From Candidatus Zhuqueibacterota bacterium (GTDB taxonomy: Bacteria; Zhuqueibacterota; Zhuqueibacteria; Thermofontimicrobiales; Sulfurfontimicrobiaceae): a DNA stretch of 64,000 nt. Every line of letters starts with the position of its first letter. The stretch's first letter is position 1. The DNA lies in assembly GCA_016927835.1 (NCBI GenBank), contig JAFGMA010000399.1, positions 80,296 to 144,295 of the forward strand, in the 5' to 3' direction. The translations under genes and the position numbers were made by a program. Shown here in pieces: positions 1 to 9,115 of this stretch. The notes below the pieces were generated by a model that was given only the letters and a program-made list of their open reading frames with translations, was not told the DNA's origin and did not search any database.

Positions 1-182
1 ATTCCCAGGTCATTGAAGAGGAACACGAAGAACATAATCGTGCTAGCCAGCGAAAATTTTCCGAATCCATCGTCACCCAGGTAACGAGCGGCAAAAGGGA
101 TCAGGGCAAACGCCAGTACTTTTTGGGAAAGCTGCCCAATCGCCACAAAATAGGTATTTTTTTTCAGACTGCTTCTTTTCAC
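1..182 (-). CDS. Polysaccharide flippase (Wzx/MATE-like), N-terminal fragment
   Basis: The first 60 codons of a membrane protein that runs off the left end of the window. The start is a GTG at 182 with a GGAGGG ribosome-binding site upstream. The residues begin VKRSSLKKNTYFVAIGQ and continue with a hydrophobic helix containing 'FAARYLGDDGFGKFSLA'. This is the usual first helix and loop of the polysaccharide-biosynthesis flippase family, which moves undecaprenyl-linked oligosaccharide across the inner membrane. The gene starts 28 bp after the O-antigen-ligase-like gene and is probably in the same operon. A second complete flippase of the same kind lies at 23380-24870. The family call is based on the N-terminus only. 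Confidence 0.7.
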   Translation of the reverse strand, partial: MKRSSLKKNTYFVAIGQLSQKVLAFALIPFAARYLGDDGFGKFSLASTIMFFVFLFNDLG

Positions 183-210
183 GCTCGTTGAGATTTCCCT
201 CCGATTAAGG

Positions 211-1578
211 TTACGCTGCCTGCCCGGGTGCTCTGCCATCTGCGGATTGATTCGCCGCTTTCATGCGCCTGAGATAGATTAATTTTTTCTGCAGAAGGCG
301 CTCCTGCTCGTTGAGTGCAACCAACATCCCGATGAAAAAACCAATTTGAACCAGCAATTGCTGACTGATAATATCAGGACCCGCCAGGAAAGCAATGCAA
401 ATTGCCAGAAGCCCGGTCAGGAGTCCGATTCCTATATTTGAATTATAGGGGCTCTTGGAAGCCGCGGCTTTGAATCCCTGTATGAATGACATGATAATTC
501 CCCAGAAAAACATCAATATACCGGGATAGCCCAATTGCGCGGTCAGAAAGAAATAGGAATTGTGCACCATTTCCGAAAACTGCCATGAGCGCGGATCCGC
601 CTTTTCATAATCAAAGACAAAATTGGGCGATACCAGTTCGTAATTCCCCAGACCTGTCCCAAAAATCGGATTGGCTTTTATCATCCGCCGCGCGATTCTG
701 AATTGATCAAAACGGATGGTTGTTGCACTTTCGCGCTCTTCGCCGAACTGCCTTTCGATAGTTGGCAGGTAGTGAATCAAAAAAGCTGCCCCAAAAATAA
801 TGAGCAATCCCAGTGCCCACTTGATTTTCGGACGATACTTGCTTTTGAGGAGACTTAAAAAAAACATCAATGCCATTGCCCCGGCAAATGAAACCCAGGC
901 GCCCCGAGCAAAGGTGATTAAAACCGTCAAAACGCCTGCACCCAGCACAACGCCATACCATTTGGTCAGGCTCTTTTGCTGCGGCTTGTAAAACAGGAAT
1001 AAACGGAGCAGTATCGGCACCAGCATGATCAGGTAATTTGCCAGATAATGCGGCGCATAGAATGTGCCGGTTGAACGCCAATTATGGAATTGCTCATTGA
1101 TAAATGGCATCAGGGGCGTGGGACCGATTCGCCATTGCCACATCGCCAAAAGCCACTCAAACAGAATGCCAACGTAAAATCCCGCCATGATGGCATGAAC
1201 ATCTTTCTGGGTCTTGACATGATTTGCTACGCACAAAAAAACCAGATAGGCACGAACCGCTTTTGATAATTCTGCCATTGCCCAACCGAAATTGATGGCA
1301 GGCACCGCCGTTATGACAATCCATATAACCAATACGAAGAACGGCGCGCTTATCTTTCGAAAATAGAATTTGAATTTTTCTTTTGATTTGATCCCTTGAA
1401 AAATCAGCGCAAAAACAGGGAAATCAACCATGATGACCCCTGTGTAATGATAAAAAATCCAACCCAGGTTGAAAATGTAATAAAAGCTTAATAGGAACAA
1501 AAGAGTCCGTTTTGGATTTTTTGTCGCAAAGGAGCAGAGTGCAATGATAGCTCCTATTGCAAAAGTCAAAAGCTTCAT
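211..1578 (-). CDS. O-antigen ligase family membrane protein (Wzy_C)
   Basis: A 455-residue protein with about 11-12 hydrophobic segments and a large periplasmic loop between residues about 270 and 345. The Wzy_C/WaaL signatures are visible: an 'ARGAW' motif around residue 224, 'NPIFGTGLGNY' at 303-313, and 'VHNSYF' at 338-343, whose His is the conserved residue of the family. Members either polymerise O-units or ligate undecaprenyl-linked glycan to an acceptor (lipid A core or a protein); the sequence alone does not say which. It lies 45 bp downstream of a methyltransferase gene and just before a flippase, as expected for the last steps of a surface-glycan pathway. The hydrophilic C-terminal tail of about 35 residues is unremarkable. 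Confidence 0.88.
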   Translation of the reverse strand: MKLLTFAIGAIIALCSFATKNPKRTLLFLLSFYYIFNLGWIFYHYTGVIMVDFPVFALIFQGIKSKEKFKFYFRKISAPFFVLVIWIVITAVPAINFGWAMAELSKAVRAYLVFLCVANHVKTQKDVHAIMAGFYVGILFEWLLAMWQWRIGPTPLMPFINEQFHNWRSTGTFYAPHYLANYLIMLVPILLRLFLFYKPQQKSLTKWYGVVLGAGVLTVLITFARGAWVSFAGAMALMFFLSLLKSKYRPKIKWALGLLIIFGAAFLIHYLPTIERQFGEERESATTIRFDQFRIARRMIKANPIFGTGLGNYELVSPNFVFDYEKADPRSWQFSEMVHNSYFFLTAQLGYPGILMFFWGIIMSFIQGFKAAASKSPYNSNIGIGLLTGLLAICIAFLAGPDIISQQLLVQIGFFIGMLVALNEQERLLQKKLIYLRRMKAANQSADGRAPGQAA

Positions 1579-1623
1579 ATCTTTTTGCCGCTCGTTAGGG
1601 CGTGATTAAGGCACAAATATTTC

Positions 1624-2631
1624 TCAGGTTTCTTTGTTCGCAACGATTTGAAATCCCCTTGGCGAGTAAATCGTTATCGGTGATAGCCATTCCCAAATGG
1701 CTTGCAGCCATCTCAAATCGCTTCGTGCTGGTCCGCTTGAAATAACTCGCGCTTTGAAACCATATTGGGCAAGCTCGCGCTTAAGCTCCTTCGGATTGAA
1801 TAAATATTCCATATATGTATCCAGTATCGGATCAAGCGGACACACACCTCGCCGAAATTCTGACTTTTGCGAGAAATTATTGCGCATGAACTGGTTCACT
1901 GCCTCAATGATCGTCTCTTTGGCATACCCAAACGTGAAACTCGCATACTCGGTCACTTGCTCCGGCGACAATTCCGGGAACTGCTCACGGATGATCTCTT
2001 TTCTCTGGTCAAGGTAGCACGTCTCGCCCTTGGAGTGCCCATAAAGCGATATCGCCCCGGGATAATTTTCAAATACATCCCACAATCTATAATTCTTTCG
2101 CCGCACAGAAGGCGATGCGCCATTGTTCCCATCCCGAATGATAAGGAAACCGTCTTTTCTGGTTATTCTGCCGGCAATTTCTAAAAATGCATCGTAGTGC
2201 CGGTAATGCGATATCGCTTCGACGCTGAAAATTCCATCGACACTATTCGCCGGCAATTTGAGCTCGCCAATGTCGCTCTCTATGGTTTCGATATTATCCA
2301 GATTCGCGCTTTTCGCCAGAAAATTTGTTGAATCGATACAATCCGTATAATAATCAACAGCATATACCTTTTGGGCTCCCAATAGCCCAAGCAGCACACT
2401 GAACGTTCCCGCGCCACAGCCGGCATCCATAATGACTTTGCCCTTAATCCGGTCTTTGACGTATCGCGTATCATTCAGCATGGTGTACAGGTGTTTTATG
2501 CCGGTCAATTTATTGCTAATCGTATGTTTCGTATCTTTTATCCATGCCAGGCGTGTGGTATATTCTGCATTATTTTTTTTGAATGCCTCCATTGCCGCCA
2601 TAAATCTGGATTCGATGTCATTTTCAGTCAT
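1624..2631 (-). CDS. Class I SAM-dependent methyltransferase
   Basis: A 335-residue protein with a Rossmann-type methyltransferase core. Motif I 'DAGCGAGTF' is at residues 69-77, followed by the acidic end of the second strand in 'AVDYY' (D93) and 'IFSVEAISHY' around 135-145. The N-terminal 60 residues and C-terminal 130 residues are extra to the core and probably bind the acceptor, which is unknown. An AAGGA ribosome-binding site sits 8 nt before the ATG. It lies between a second methyltransferase and the O-antigen-ligase-like gene, so glycan O-methylation is plausible. Sugar, lipid or quinone acceptors cannot be told apart here. Confidence 0.8.
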   Translation of the reverse strand: MTENDIESRFMAAMEAFKKNNAEYTTRLAWIKDTKHTISNKLTGIKHLYTMLNDTRYVKDRIKGKVIMDAGCGAGTFSVLLGLLGAQKVYAVDYYTDCIDSTNFLAKSANLDNIETIESDIGELKLPANSVDGIFSVEAISHYRHYDAFLEIAGRITRKDGFLIIRDGNNGASPSVRRKNYRLWDVFENYPGAISLYGHSKGETCYLDQRKEIIREQFPELSPEQVTEYASFTFGYAKETIIEAVNQFMRNNFSQKSEFRRGVCPLDPILDTYMEYLFNPKELKRELAQYGFKARVISSGPARSDLRWLQAIWEWLSPITIYSPRGFQIVANKET

Positions 2632-2695
2632 TCGATCATTCCTTCATGTCGAGTCACAAGTGTTTTGTTGCTCCCTCAATTCTCAACGGTTTTAT

Positions 2696-3562
2696 TTATG
2701 TGCCTTTTCCCGCATAATAGATCATCCGGTATCGATTCCCCATTAATCGCGCAGCAAAGTCTAATATCTTGGTACCTAGTGATAGCAACGGCGGAATTGG
2801 AACGGATTGCCAGCGCTCGATTTTTGAATCCATCCAGGCGATTTTCAGCCTCCGATCGAATCCCGCTTGTTTCAACAAATGCTCCAACGTTCTTTTATTG
2901 AAAAAAAAATTATGATGGATATCGTACAATAAAACCAACGGGGAAACTATCTTTTTGAAGCTGAGAGCATAAATTAGATGCCCGACGGCATTAATCAGGC
3001 TTTTTTGGTTTATCGTAAAAATCATCAGTACACCATCAGCTTTCAGTACCCGATGAATTTCGCGGAGCGTACTGAGAGGATCATCTAAATGTTCTACGAC
3101 ATCCCAAAGGGTAACGACCGAAAAATAATCATCCGGATACTCGGCGCTTTCCAGGGTACAATTTTGAATATTAAGTTTTCTCTGTTCCACCGCATAGGAA
3201 TATGCTTTCGAAGAAATCTCGACGCCATAGGCTTCCCATCCATGTTCTTCAGCCATTTCCAGGAACGCACCATAAGAACAGCCAACATCCAACAGGCGTT
3301 TCTTTTCGGTCATGGTGTCCAATGATTTCAGCACATTATTGTAAGCATTGTATGGTTCGCGATCCCTCTTTTCTCCGGCTTTAAGCGCTTGAAAATAGGG
3401 CGATTCAAGATATGAATCGCTATCATATAAATCAAAAAGCGAGTTGCCTGCAATCAAATTTTTTCTAAAAACAGTTCCACAGTCAATACATTTACAGATG
3501 GTGCCGTTCGGCAAATTCGCAATGAGTTTGTTTGTTGGGTAGTTACAAATCGGGCAATTCAT
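2696..3562 (-). CDS. Zinc-ribbon class I SAM-dependent methyltransferase
   Basis: The best start is the ATG at 3562, giving 288 residues; the longer reading frame to 3619 has no family support. The protein opens with a small zinc ribbon (C3-x2-C6, then C25-x2-C28), followed by a methyltransferase core with 'LLDVGCSYGAF' at about residues 90-100 and 'LWDVVEHLDDP' as motif III. This architecture is common in bacterial surface-polysaccharide loci. The methyl acceptor is not known. The start overlaps the end of the upstream GT-C gene by 20 bp, which suggests translational coupling. Two adjacent methyltransferases with different N-terminal domains suggest two different acceptor sites. Confidence 0.82.
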   Translation of the reverse strand: MNCPICNYPTNKLIANLPNGTICKCIDCGTVFRKNLIAGNSLFDLYDSDSYLESPYFQALKAGEKRDREPYNAYNNVLKSLDTMTEKKRLLDVGCSYGAFLEMAEEHGWEAYGVEISSKAYSYAVEQRKLNIQNCTLESAEYPDDYFSVVTLWDVVEHLDDPLSTLREIHRVLKADGVLMIFTINQKSLINAVGHLIYALSFKKIVSPLVLLYDIHHNFFFNKRTLEHLLKQAGFDRRLKIAWMDSKIERWQSVPIPPLLSLGTKILDFAARLMGNRYRMIYYAGKGT

Positions 3563-4793
3563 GAATACGCTTCTTCCTCCTATTCTTAATTTTTTCGTTA
3601 AAGAGATGCACAATTTCAACTGCCGCGAAAAGACCCATAAATGGTATCAAAGGTATTCTATATCTGGGCCAGGGTAAAGTTATGACATGAATTGCAGTCA
3701 TATACAGGAAAATCAAATATATTAACATAAATTCTTTCCAACGGTTGCGCGTGCGCAAAATCCCGGGTAAGAAAAAAAAGAGAAGCATTAGATGGATGAT
3801 CAAAAGCACATAATAAACGATCCCTTTTCCGGCGTGCTTTGTTCCATCGGGAACAGTGGAATAGATGCGGCTCCAGTAACGAAATAGCTTTTTTACCCAC
3901 AGCTTCGCTGTTCCGGCGACATCGCGTTTCATATTCTGTTTGGCTTCGGCAGTGAAGAACCTCTCTCTCTCAACAAATGTCATCCCGTTGGTCATTGAAT
4001 CTGCGAGTGCCTGGGTTTTGTGGTACTCATATTCTCCATCGAAAGGCAGATAGTTTCCAGCCCAGAGCACATACCCCAATCCCACTGAAACCGGTGTAAA
4101 CGATCCCGAAACGCGATAATTTCGGATTGTCCACGGTGCAATAGTCATACATAAAAAAATGCTAAACAAAGCAGAGTTTAGCGCCGCTTTTTTAAATGGT
4201 TGAACGAATATTAATCCGCTGAAAAAAATCACCGGAAAATACAGTGTAATCCCACGCGTCAATGTACAAATGCCCCCGGTGACTGCTGCCAGGATCAAAA
4301 ATATCATTTTCTGGGTTCGATAAAATCGAACAGTAAAATAGATTAAGCAAATAAATAAAAAGATAAAAACTGTTTCAGTATATAGAAATGATGTTAGCGC
4401 GATGATTTCCGGATGAAATAATGCAATCAAACAGGCGATCGCGGCGACGGCTTCGCTGAAAAATTCCCGTGCCAATAAAAAGGTGACGCAAGCGATTCCA
4501 ACGTTAAGCAAGCATTGGATCAATTCCACTAAAACCGTAGAATGACCGAACAAAAAATAAATACTACTAAGGAAAGCCGGGTACGCCGGCGGTAAAAACA
4601 GCGTGGGATTCACACCATCCTGCGTGAATCCGAGACCTTTGGTGATGTTTACTGCAACTGCATTATAAGCCGCCGAATCCATTGCATCAATTGTTCCGAT
4701 GTTGGGAAAGGCGAGAACAAAAAGTATCCTGACTATTAATCCCACACCGATTATCGCCAGCAGCGCTTTTCGATTTTTTATCGTATCCATCAT
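3543..4793 (-). CDS. GT-C membrane glycosyltransferase (ArnT/PMT_2-like)
   Basis: A 416-residue multispanning protein. The first helix is followed by a periplasmic loop with the acidic motif 'TIDAMDSAAYNAVAVN' (residues about 34-49) and 'PPAYPAFLSSIYFLFG' (68-83). These are the hallmarks of GT-C enzymes that use polyprenyl-phosphate sugars and work on the periplasmic side. About ten further hydrophobic segments follow. The start codon overlaps the stop of the DUF2304 gene (ATGA). The order GT2 - DUF2304 - GT-C is a recurrent trio: a DPM1-like enzyme makes the lipid-linked sugar and the GT-C protein transfers it. Donor and acceptor are unknown. Confidence 0.85.
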   Translation of the reverse strand: MMDTIKNRKALLAIIGVGLIVRILFVLAFPNIGTIDAMDSAAYNAVAVNITKGLGFTQDGVNPTLFLPPAYPAFLSSIYFLFGHSTVLVELIQCLLNVGIACVTFLLAREFFSEAVAAIACLIALFHPEIIALTSFLYTETVFIFLFICLIYFTVRFYRTQKMIFLILAAVTGGICTLTRGITLYFPVIFFSGLIFVQPFKKAALNSALFSIFLCMTIAPWTIRNYRVSGSFTPVSVGLGYVLWAGNYLPFDGEYEYHKTQALADSMTNGMTFVERERFFTAEAKQNMKRDVAGTAKLWVKKLFRYWSRIYSTVPDGTKHAGKGIVYYVLLIIHLMLLFFFLPGILRTRNRWKEFMLIYLIFLYMTAIHVITLPWPRYRIPLIPFMGLFAAVEIVHLFNEKIKNRRKKRIHELPDL

Positions 4794-5179
4794 ATTACCG
4801 CGTTCGCCGATTTTTCGTCATGAGAAATGTAATTCTTCTCAATATCATTCACTTTCTTTTCGAGCAGCGCTAAATTTTGGGTCAGCGACTTGTTTTGCTC
4901 TGCCAACTTGGAGATGACGACTGAATAGTGAAACATGATTAGCAGCAGACCAAGAATCGCGATTACAAAAACCAGTGCGGGCTCATAATAGATGCCCACG
5001 AAATGCGCCAATCCTTCGATGGCATCGCTGAAAATAGGTGCCAGCAAAAGCAAAAATCCGGTAATCACCCAGAAGAGCGCATATTCCTCTTTCAGATTTT
5101 TTCGACGAATGAAATTGATTACGAAAACCAGAATTGCCATGCTCACCAGGCAGATGAAAATTCTTGCTTTAATGTCCAT
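4790..5179 (-). CDS. DUF2304 small membrane protein
   Basis: A 129-residue protein with three hydrophobic helices (about residues 5-22, 33-52 and 66-86) followed by a short coiled coil (about 92-117). The cytoplasmic segment between helices 1 and 2, 'RRKNLKEEYALFWVITGF', is the conserved signature of DUF2304. The family has no proven biochemical function but is repeatedly encoded next to DPM1-like GT2 enzymes, as here. A role as an accessory factor or small flippase for lipid-linked sugar is an inference. It overlaps the GT2 gene by 11 bp and the GT-C gene by 4 bp, so the three are very probably one transcriptional unit. Confidence 0.88.
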   Translation of the reverse strand: MDIKARIFICLVSMAILVFVINFIRRKNLKEEYALFWVITGFLLLLAPIFSDAIEGLAHFVGIYYEPALVFVIAILGLLLIMFHYSVVISKLAEQNKSLTQNLALLEKKVNDIEKNYISHDEKSANAVI

Positions 5180-5909
5180 TGCTTATCGCCTCTCTCCTTA
5201 TTTGCCCTCTCCGCAGAAGGATGATGAAAATTGCCAAAAACATTTTATAAATATAATACAGCGATTTGAGTTTGCTGTGCATCGAGCTTCCGGCGATACG
5301 ATTTCGCATAACCACGGGAACTTCTTTGATTTTGAATCCCAGAAAATTCAGCAGAATAATTGTATCCGCATCAGGATAATCGGACGGATAGTTGTCGTTG
5401 GCGAAAGACAACATCACCCGCCGGTTCATCGCCTGGTAGCCTGATGTCGGATCCGATACTTTTTGCCTGATCACTATCGAGGCGATTTTACCAAAGATTG
5501 CCATGCCGATTCTCCGGGCAAGCGGAACCGTATATTGCAAATCGCCCAAAAAACGCGAACCGATGGTAATATCCGCTTCACCGGACTGCACGACACTCAA
5601 CAAGTCGCGGATGCAACGGGGATCGTGCTGCCCGTCGCCGTCAATGAGAACTCCATAATCATAACCTTCTGCAACAGCGTATTTGAAACCGGTTTGAATC
5701 GCTCCGCCATAACCTAAATTGCACGCCAAATTGATGACATTCGCGCCGGCTTCTCTGGCGACATTGGCTGTATTATCTTTCGAATTATCATTGATCACGA
5801 CGATTGAAATATCATCGATTGAATTCCGGATTTCTGAAATCACCTTGCCAATATTCATTTCTTCGTTATACGCCGGAATAATTGCTAATATTTTTTTCAT
5901 AGTCTCCAA
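5169..5909 (-). CDS. DPM1-like GT2 glycosyltransferase
   Basis: About 245 residues, with the GT2 fold: 'AIIPAYNEE' at the N-terminus, 'VVINDNSKDNT', the metal-binding 'DGDGQHDP' (Asp at 87 and 89 counted from the internal ATG), and 'GSRFLGD'. This type (dolichyl/undecaprenyl-phosphate mannose synthase-like) makes polyprenyl-phosphate sugars at the cytoplasmic face. Two starts are possible: TTG at 5909 with AAGGA 5 nt upstream, or ATG at 5900 with GGAG only 3 nt upstream. One weak C-terminal hydrophobic helix is present. The gene overlaps DUF2304 by 11 bp. The 232 bp upstream (5910-6141) hold no recognised feature. Confidence 0.87.
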   Translation of the reverse strand: METMKKILAIIPAYNEEMNIGKVISEIRNSIDDISIVVINDNSKDNTANVAREAGANVINLACNLGYGGAIQTGFKYAVAEGYDYGVLIDGDGQHDPRCIRDLLSVVQSGEADITIGSRFLGDLQYTVPLARRIGMAIFGKIASIVIRQKVSDPTSGYQAMNRRVMLSFANDNYPSDYPDADTIILLNFLGFKIKEVPVVMRNRIAGSSMHSKLKSLYYIYKMFLAIFIILLRRGQIRREAISNGH

Positions 5910-6141
5910 ATTGTTCCTTACAGGTTAGAAACAGCTCAGGATTTGAATGATGCCGTCTCAGTAATTCACTCATTCGCTTAAAGCAATAAATATACCACCC
6001 CAAAATACAGACTTTGCAACCGGTTGGCTTTATTCAGCTTCACTTCGTTCAAACGCCTCATACAAATATCGTATTTCTATTTTGAAAGAATTCGCTTGCT
6101 CAGATGCTCGTGGCGCGTTCCGCCTTTGCACCGCTTATATT

Positions 6142-7884
6142 TCATTTTTGTAAATCCGCAGCTTTCTCGCCGGTCGCAGCAGCAGGCGCATCCATTATTT
6201 CATAAATTCGCGTGCCCAGTCCATTGGCTTGTTCATCGGAATAAATCAATTTCAAATCCGGAGGAACGCCTACGCCTTCGTACAAATTCGAAATCAACGG
6301 GTGATGGTGCCTGTACCTGTCATCCAGGACCAGGTATTGCGCGCCTCGGTACCTGGCATACGCTAAAAGCCGATCTACATCATTTTCGGGAATCTCGACC
6401 GACTCCTTAATCTCATAATTTCCCGCATAGAAACTTACCGCATGATTGTACGCCATAATGATCGGGTGCTTTTTACCGTTTTCCCTGAGCCACAAACCGG
6501 CTTTCTGCTGCTCAATTGCCGGCTCCCATTCAGCAGTGGAGGTTTGATCGCGCTTCATTTGTTTTCCGAATTCAGGCAATATCGATGAAATTAAAATCAG
6601 GGAGATCGCAATCGCGAAACTAACGAATTTGATGCAGGCTTTTCCCGATTGCATCTGGAGCAGGTCAGGCAATGACGAGTTAAGCCAGTTTTTCAATTGC
6701 ACGGTTCCCCTGGCGATCCAAAGGAAGCTGATCGGTAACAGCGGTATCAAATATCGCGGCGCAGGGAAGAATGCTGAGAGCAAGCCAATCCAGAAAAAAA
6801 TGATGAATGACAGCAGGTAAAAATCGAGCAGCGTTTGTTCGCGATTCAAGCGTATAGAAAACAGCCCCAATGCCAGCAGCATGATCAATGGCAGGTTCAA
6901 TATTTCCGGTATATTGCTCTTCAAAAGTTTATAAAAATTTTCAATCGCTTTGGCGGCAAAATCCTTTATGGATATTTTTACCACCGGCTGACCCGCTTTC
7001 TCCTGATTTCTGACAAACGTGCCCAGGTGGTAAACCTCATCCTGCAAAAGCCGCTTGTTATCTTTTGACAGCGAATGAAACGGGTGCTCCTGAAACTTCG
7101 CTTTATTTCTCACATACATCGATCCCTGCTGATTCGACGCTCCTTTGGCACTGATGGTCCATACGCCGGTTGCCTGACGCAAATAAATTAAATACGGGGA
7201 AGCTGTCAGTAAAAATCCTATTGCTGCCAACAGAAATATCGCCAGATATGATTTTACCTTTGCCCTGTGGAGCAATTGGAAAAGGATCAGCACTGACAGG
7301 GAAAACAAAAATGCGATCAGAAATCCGGTTCCTTCGGGTCGTGCCAGGTAGGCAGCACCGAACAGGCAACCGGCAAAAAATCCTTTCAACGGACTGCTGT
7401 TTTTCATAGCCGACCAGCCGAAGAAAATACCCAGAATCCCGACCAACGAGTAAAGCGGTTCCGTTTCAATTTTTACATTATAAACCGCCGCGATGCTGAA
7501 AAAGGCGATCAGCAAGCTGCTTCCGCAGGCGATATTTCGGCTGTAATACCTTTTTACGAAAAAGAAGAACGGAACGATGAGCAGACTGCTCAGCGCAATG
7601 GACAGCAACCGCGCCGCCAATATATAATCGGGAATAATGTATGCGACTAGCGCCACCAAAGCGGGGTAGAGCGGCGTCCAGTAAGGGTGCAGAACATGGT
7701 TCAAACCATTGAGATGCCCGCTGGCAGCCAGCTTGATATAATTGACTTCATCAAAGCCGATGGCGACTTCTTTGGTCAAAAAGATCAGTCGAAACGCAAC
7801 TGCCCCAATCAAAATCAGGCTCAGTATAATCCAATCTTTGAACTGCATATCGCGTAGGTGAGTTTTAATCCATTTGCCCGGCAT
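6142..7884 (-). CDS. GT-C membrane glycosyltransferase (ArnT/PMT_2-like)
   Basis: A 580-residue protein with about 12 hydrophobic segments and a soluble C-terminal domain of about 150 residues. The catalytic-type acidic pair is in 'GFDEVNYIKLAASG' (D45, E46), and 'YWTPLYPALVAL' follows. This is the typical first periplasmic loop of the glycosyltransferase-39/ArnT-like family. It is longer than its relative at 3543-4793 because of the C-terminal domain, which resembles the soluble tail of other bacterial ArnT homologues. AGGAG lies 8 nt before the start. The enzyme probably transfers a sugar from a polyprenyl-phosphate donor on the periplasmic side. The acceptor is unknown. Confidence 0.83.
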   Translation of the reverse strand: MPGKWIKTHLRDMQFKDWIILSLILIGAVAFRLIFLTKEVAIGFDEVNYIKLAASGHLNGLNHVLHPYWTPLYPALVALVAYIIPDYILAARLLSIALSSLLIVPFFFFVKRYYSRNIACGSSLLIAFFSIAAVYNVKIETEPLYSLVGILGIFFGWSAMKNSSPLKGFFAGCLFGAAYLARPEGTGFLIAFLFSLSVLILFQLLHRAKVKSYLAIFLLAAIGFLLTASPYLIYLRQATGVWTISAKGASNQQGSMYVRNKAKFQEHPFHSLSKDNKRLLQDEVYHLGTFVRNQEKAGQPVVKISIKDFAAKAIENFYKLLKSNIPEILNLPLIMLLALGLFSIRLNREQTLLDFYLLSFIIFFWIGLLSAFFPAPRYLIPLLPISFLWIARGTVQLKNWLNSSLPDLLQMQSGKACIKFVSFAIAISLILISSILPEFGKQMKRDQTSTAEWEPAIEQQKAGLWLRENGKKHPIIMAYNHAVSFYAGNYEIKESVEIPENDVDRLLAYARYRGAQYLVLDDRYRHHHPLISNLYEGVGVPPDLKLIYSDEQANGLGTRIYEIMDAPAAATGEKAADLQK

Positions 7885-7900
7885 TCAACATTCTCCTGAT

Positions 7901-9001
7901 TCAGCTTTTTCGAATCATTTTGTAAAAAAGAGTTTCATACCTATCGGTAATTCTATCCCAGGTGTAGGCTTCCATTATCCTGGCAACCGCTTTTTTCTGA
8001 TATTCCTGCACGATTTTCGGATTGTCCAACAGGTGCTGCATTTTTTCGGGCAGATCACTTTCATCCTTGACATTGAAGAAAATGCCAGCATCCCGCAATA
8101 CCTCTCGATGTTCGGGCACATCATTGGCAAGCACGCAATTGCCAAATCCCATCCCTTCGAGAAGGGCAGGATGGGTGCCGCCAACTTCGGTCGCCTGGAT
8201 GTAGAAGTAGGCGTGCGATTGGAACTCACGATAGCCTTTGCCAAACACGTATCCGGTGAAAATGATACGCGGATCTTTGGTTGATTTGATTTTCCTGATA
8301 TATTCAGAGCTATAAGGCGCATCGCCCACAACGACGAGATTCAGGTCGGTTTCCACTTTTTCGAACGCCTTGACCACTTCGAGCGCGTTATTTTCCGGTT
8401 CGATGCGGCTGACATACAACACATATTTCCCGGGCTTTACGCCGAACTTATCCAGCACCTCTGTGGTGGATTCCTTTTCGGTAGGCGCTCCATAAGGGAT
8501 GAAGGTCGATTCTTTGCCAAACTTCTTCTGATAATACTTTCGGATAAAAATAGAATCGGTTACAATTTCATTCGCGCTGAACGTAGCAATCCTTTCGGAC
8601 AGCAGGTAATACCAGCGACCCAATATATTCCATTTTGCCCGCTGCCATTCCAATCCATCTACATTGATCGCCACTTTTTTGCCTCCCAGACGGGGAATGA
8701 GTGCGAACGCGCTGTTCGCGCTATTACAGATTAAAATAACATCGAATTTTTGAACTAATGAATGCCAGGCACAGAGGAACGTGTGCGCAACCGTGTCAAG
8801 ATATTTGTGGCTGATTGTAGGCAAAATTACCAATTCGACACCTTTATAATATTTCTCTTTGTAATCAATAATGTTCGATCTCCCGTAGACCGTCACTTCA
8901 TGGTTCTTTTCAACCAGACGCGTTGACAATTCCTCTGCAAAGGTCTCAAATCCGCCGTAGTTTGCGGGGATTCCTCTTATTCCCATTATCGCGATTTTCA
9001 T
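7901..9001 (-). CDS. GT4 glycosyltransferase with DUF1972 N-terminus (Cps2T-like)
   Basis: A 366-residue protein starting 'MKIAIMGIRGIPANYGGFET'. This is the signature of the DUF1972 subgroup of GT-B enzymes, which includes rhamnosyltransferases that add the second sugar to lipid-linked capsule repeat units. The C-terminal half has 'YVSRIEPENN' and the donor-site motif 'GTHPALLEGMGFG' with the conserved Glu. It is probably cytoplasmic and membrane-associated. Donor specificity (a dTDP- or GDP-sugar) cannot be read from the sequence. It sits 17 bp upstream of the GT-C gene in the same direction. Confidence 0.87.
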   Translation of the reverse strand: MKIAIMGIRGIPANYGGFETFAEELSTRLVEKNHEVTVYGRSNIIDYKEKYYKGVELVILPTISHKYLDTVAHTFLCAWHSLVQKFDVILICNSANSAFALIPRLGGKKVAINVDGLEWQRAKWNILGRWYYLLSERIATFSANEIVTDSIFIRKYYQKKFGKESTFIPYGAPTEKESTTEVLDKFGVKPGKYVLYVSRIEPENNALEVVKAFEKVETDLNLVVVGDAPYSSEYIRKIKSTKDPRIIFTGYVFGKGYREFQSHAYFYIQATEVGGTHPALLEGMGFGNCVLANDVPEHREVLRDAGIFFNVKDESDLPEKMQHLLDNPKIVQEYQKKAVARIMEAYTWDRITDRYETLFYKMIRKS

Positions 9002-9115
9002 TGGTGATCTTCAAATCCCTTTTATTTGAATACGTCTTCGATAAACTGTTTGTCGCTGTATCTTATGCTAGAGCGTGCGGCTTCATCCGTTTGAGGATAA
9101 CTTCATTCACCGCCT

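Noticed and set aside
6142..7884. ArnT (lipid A aminoarabinose transferase)
   Set aside because: The GT-C fold fits, but no other arn genes are present and the locus is a polysaccharide cluster; a specific ArnT call is not justified.
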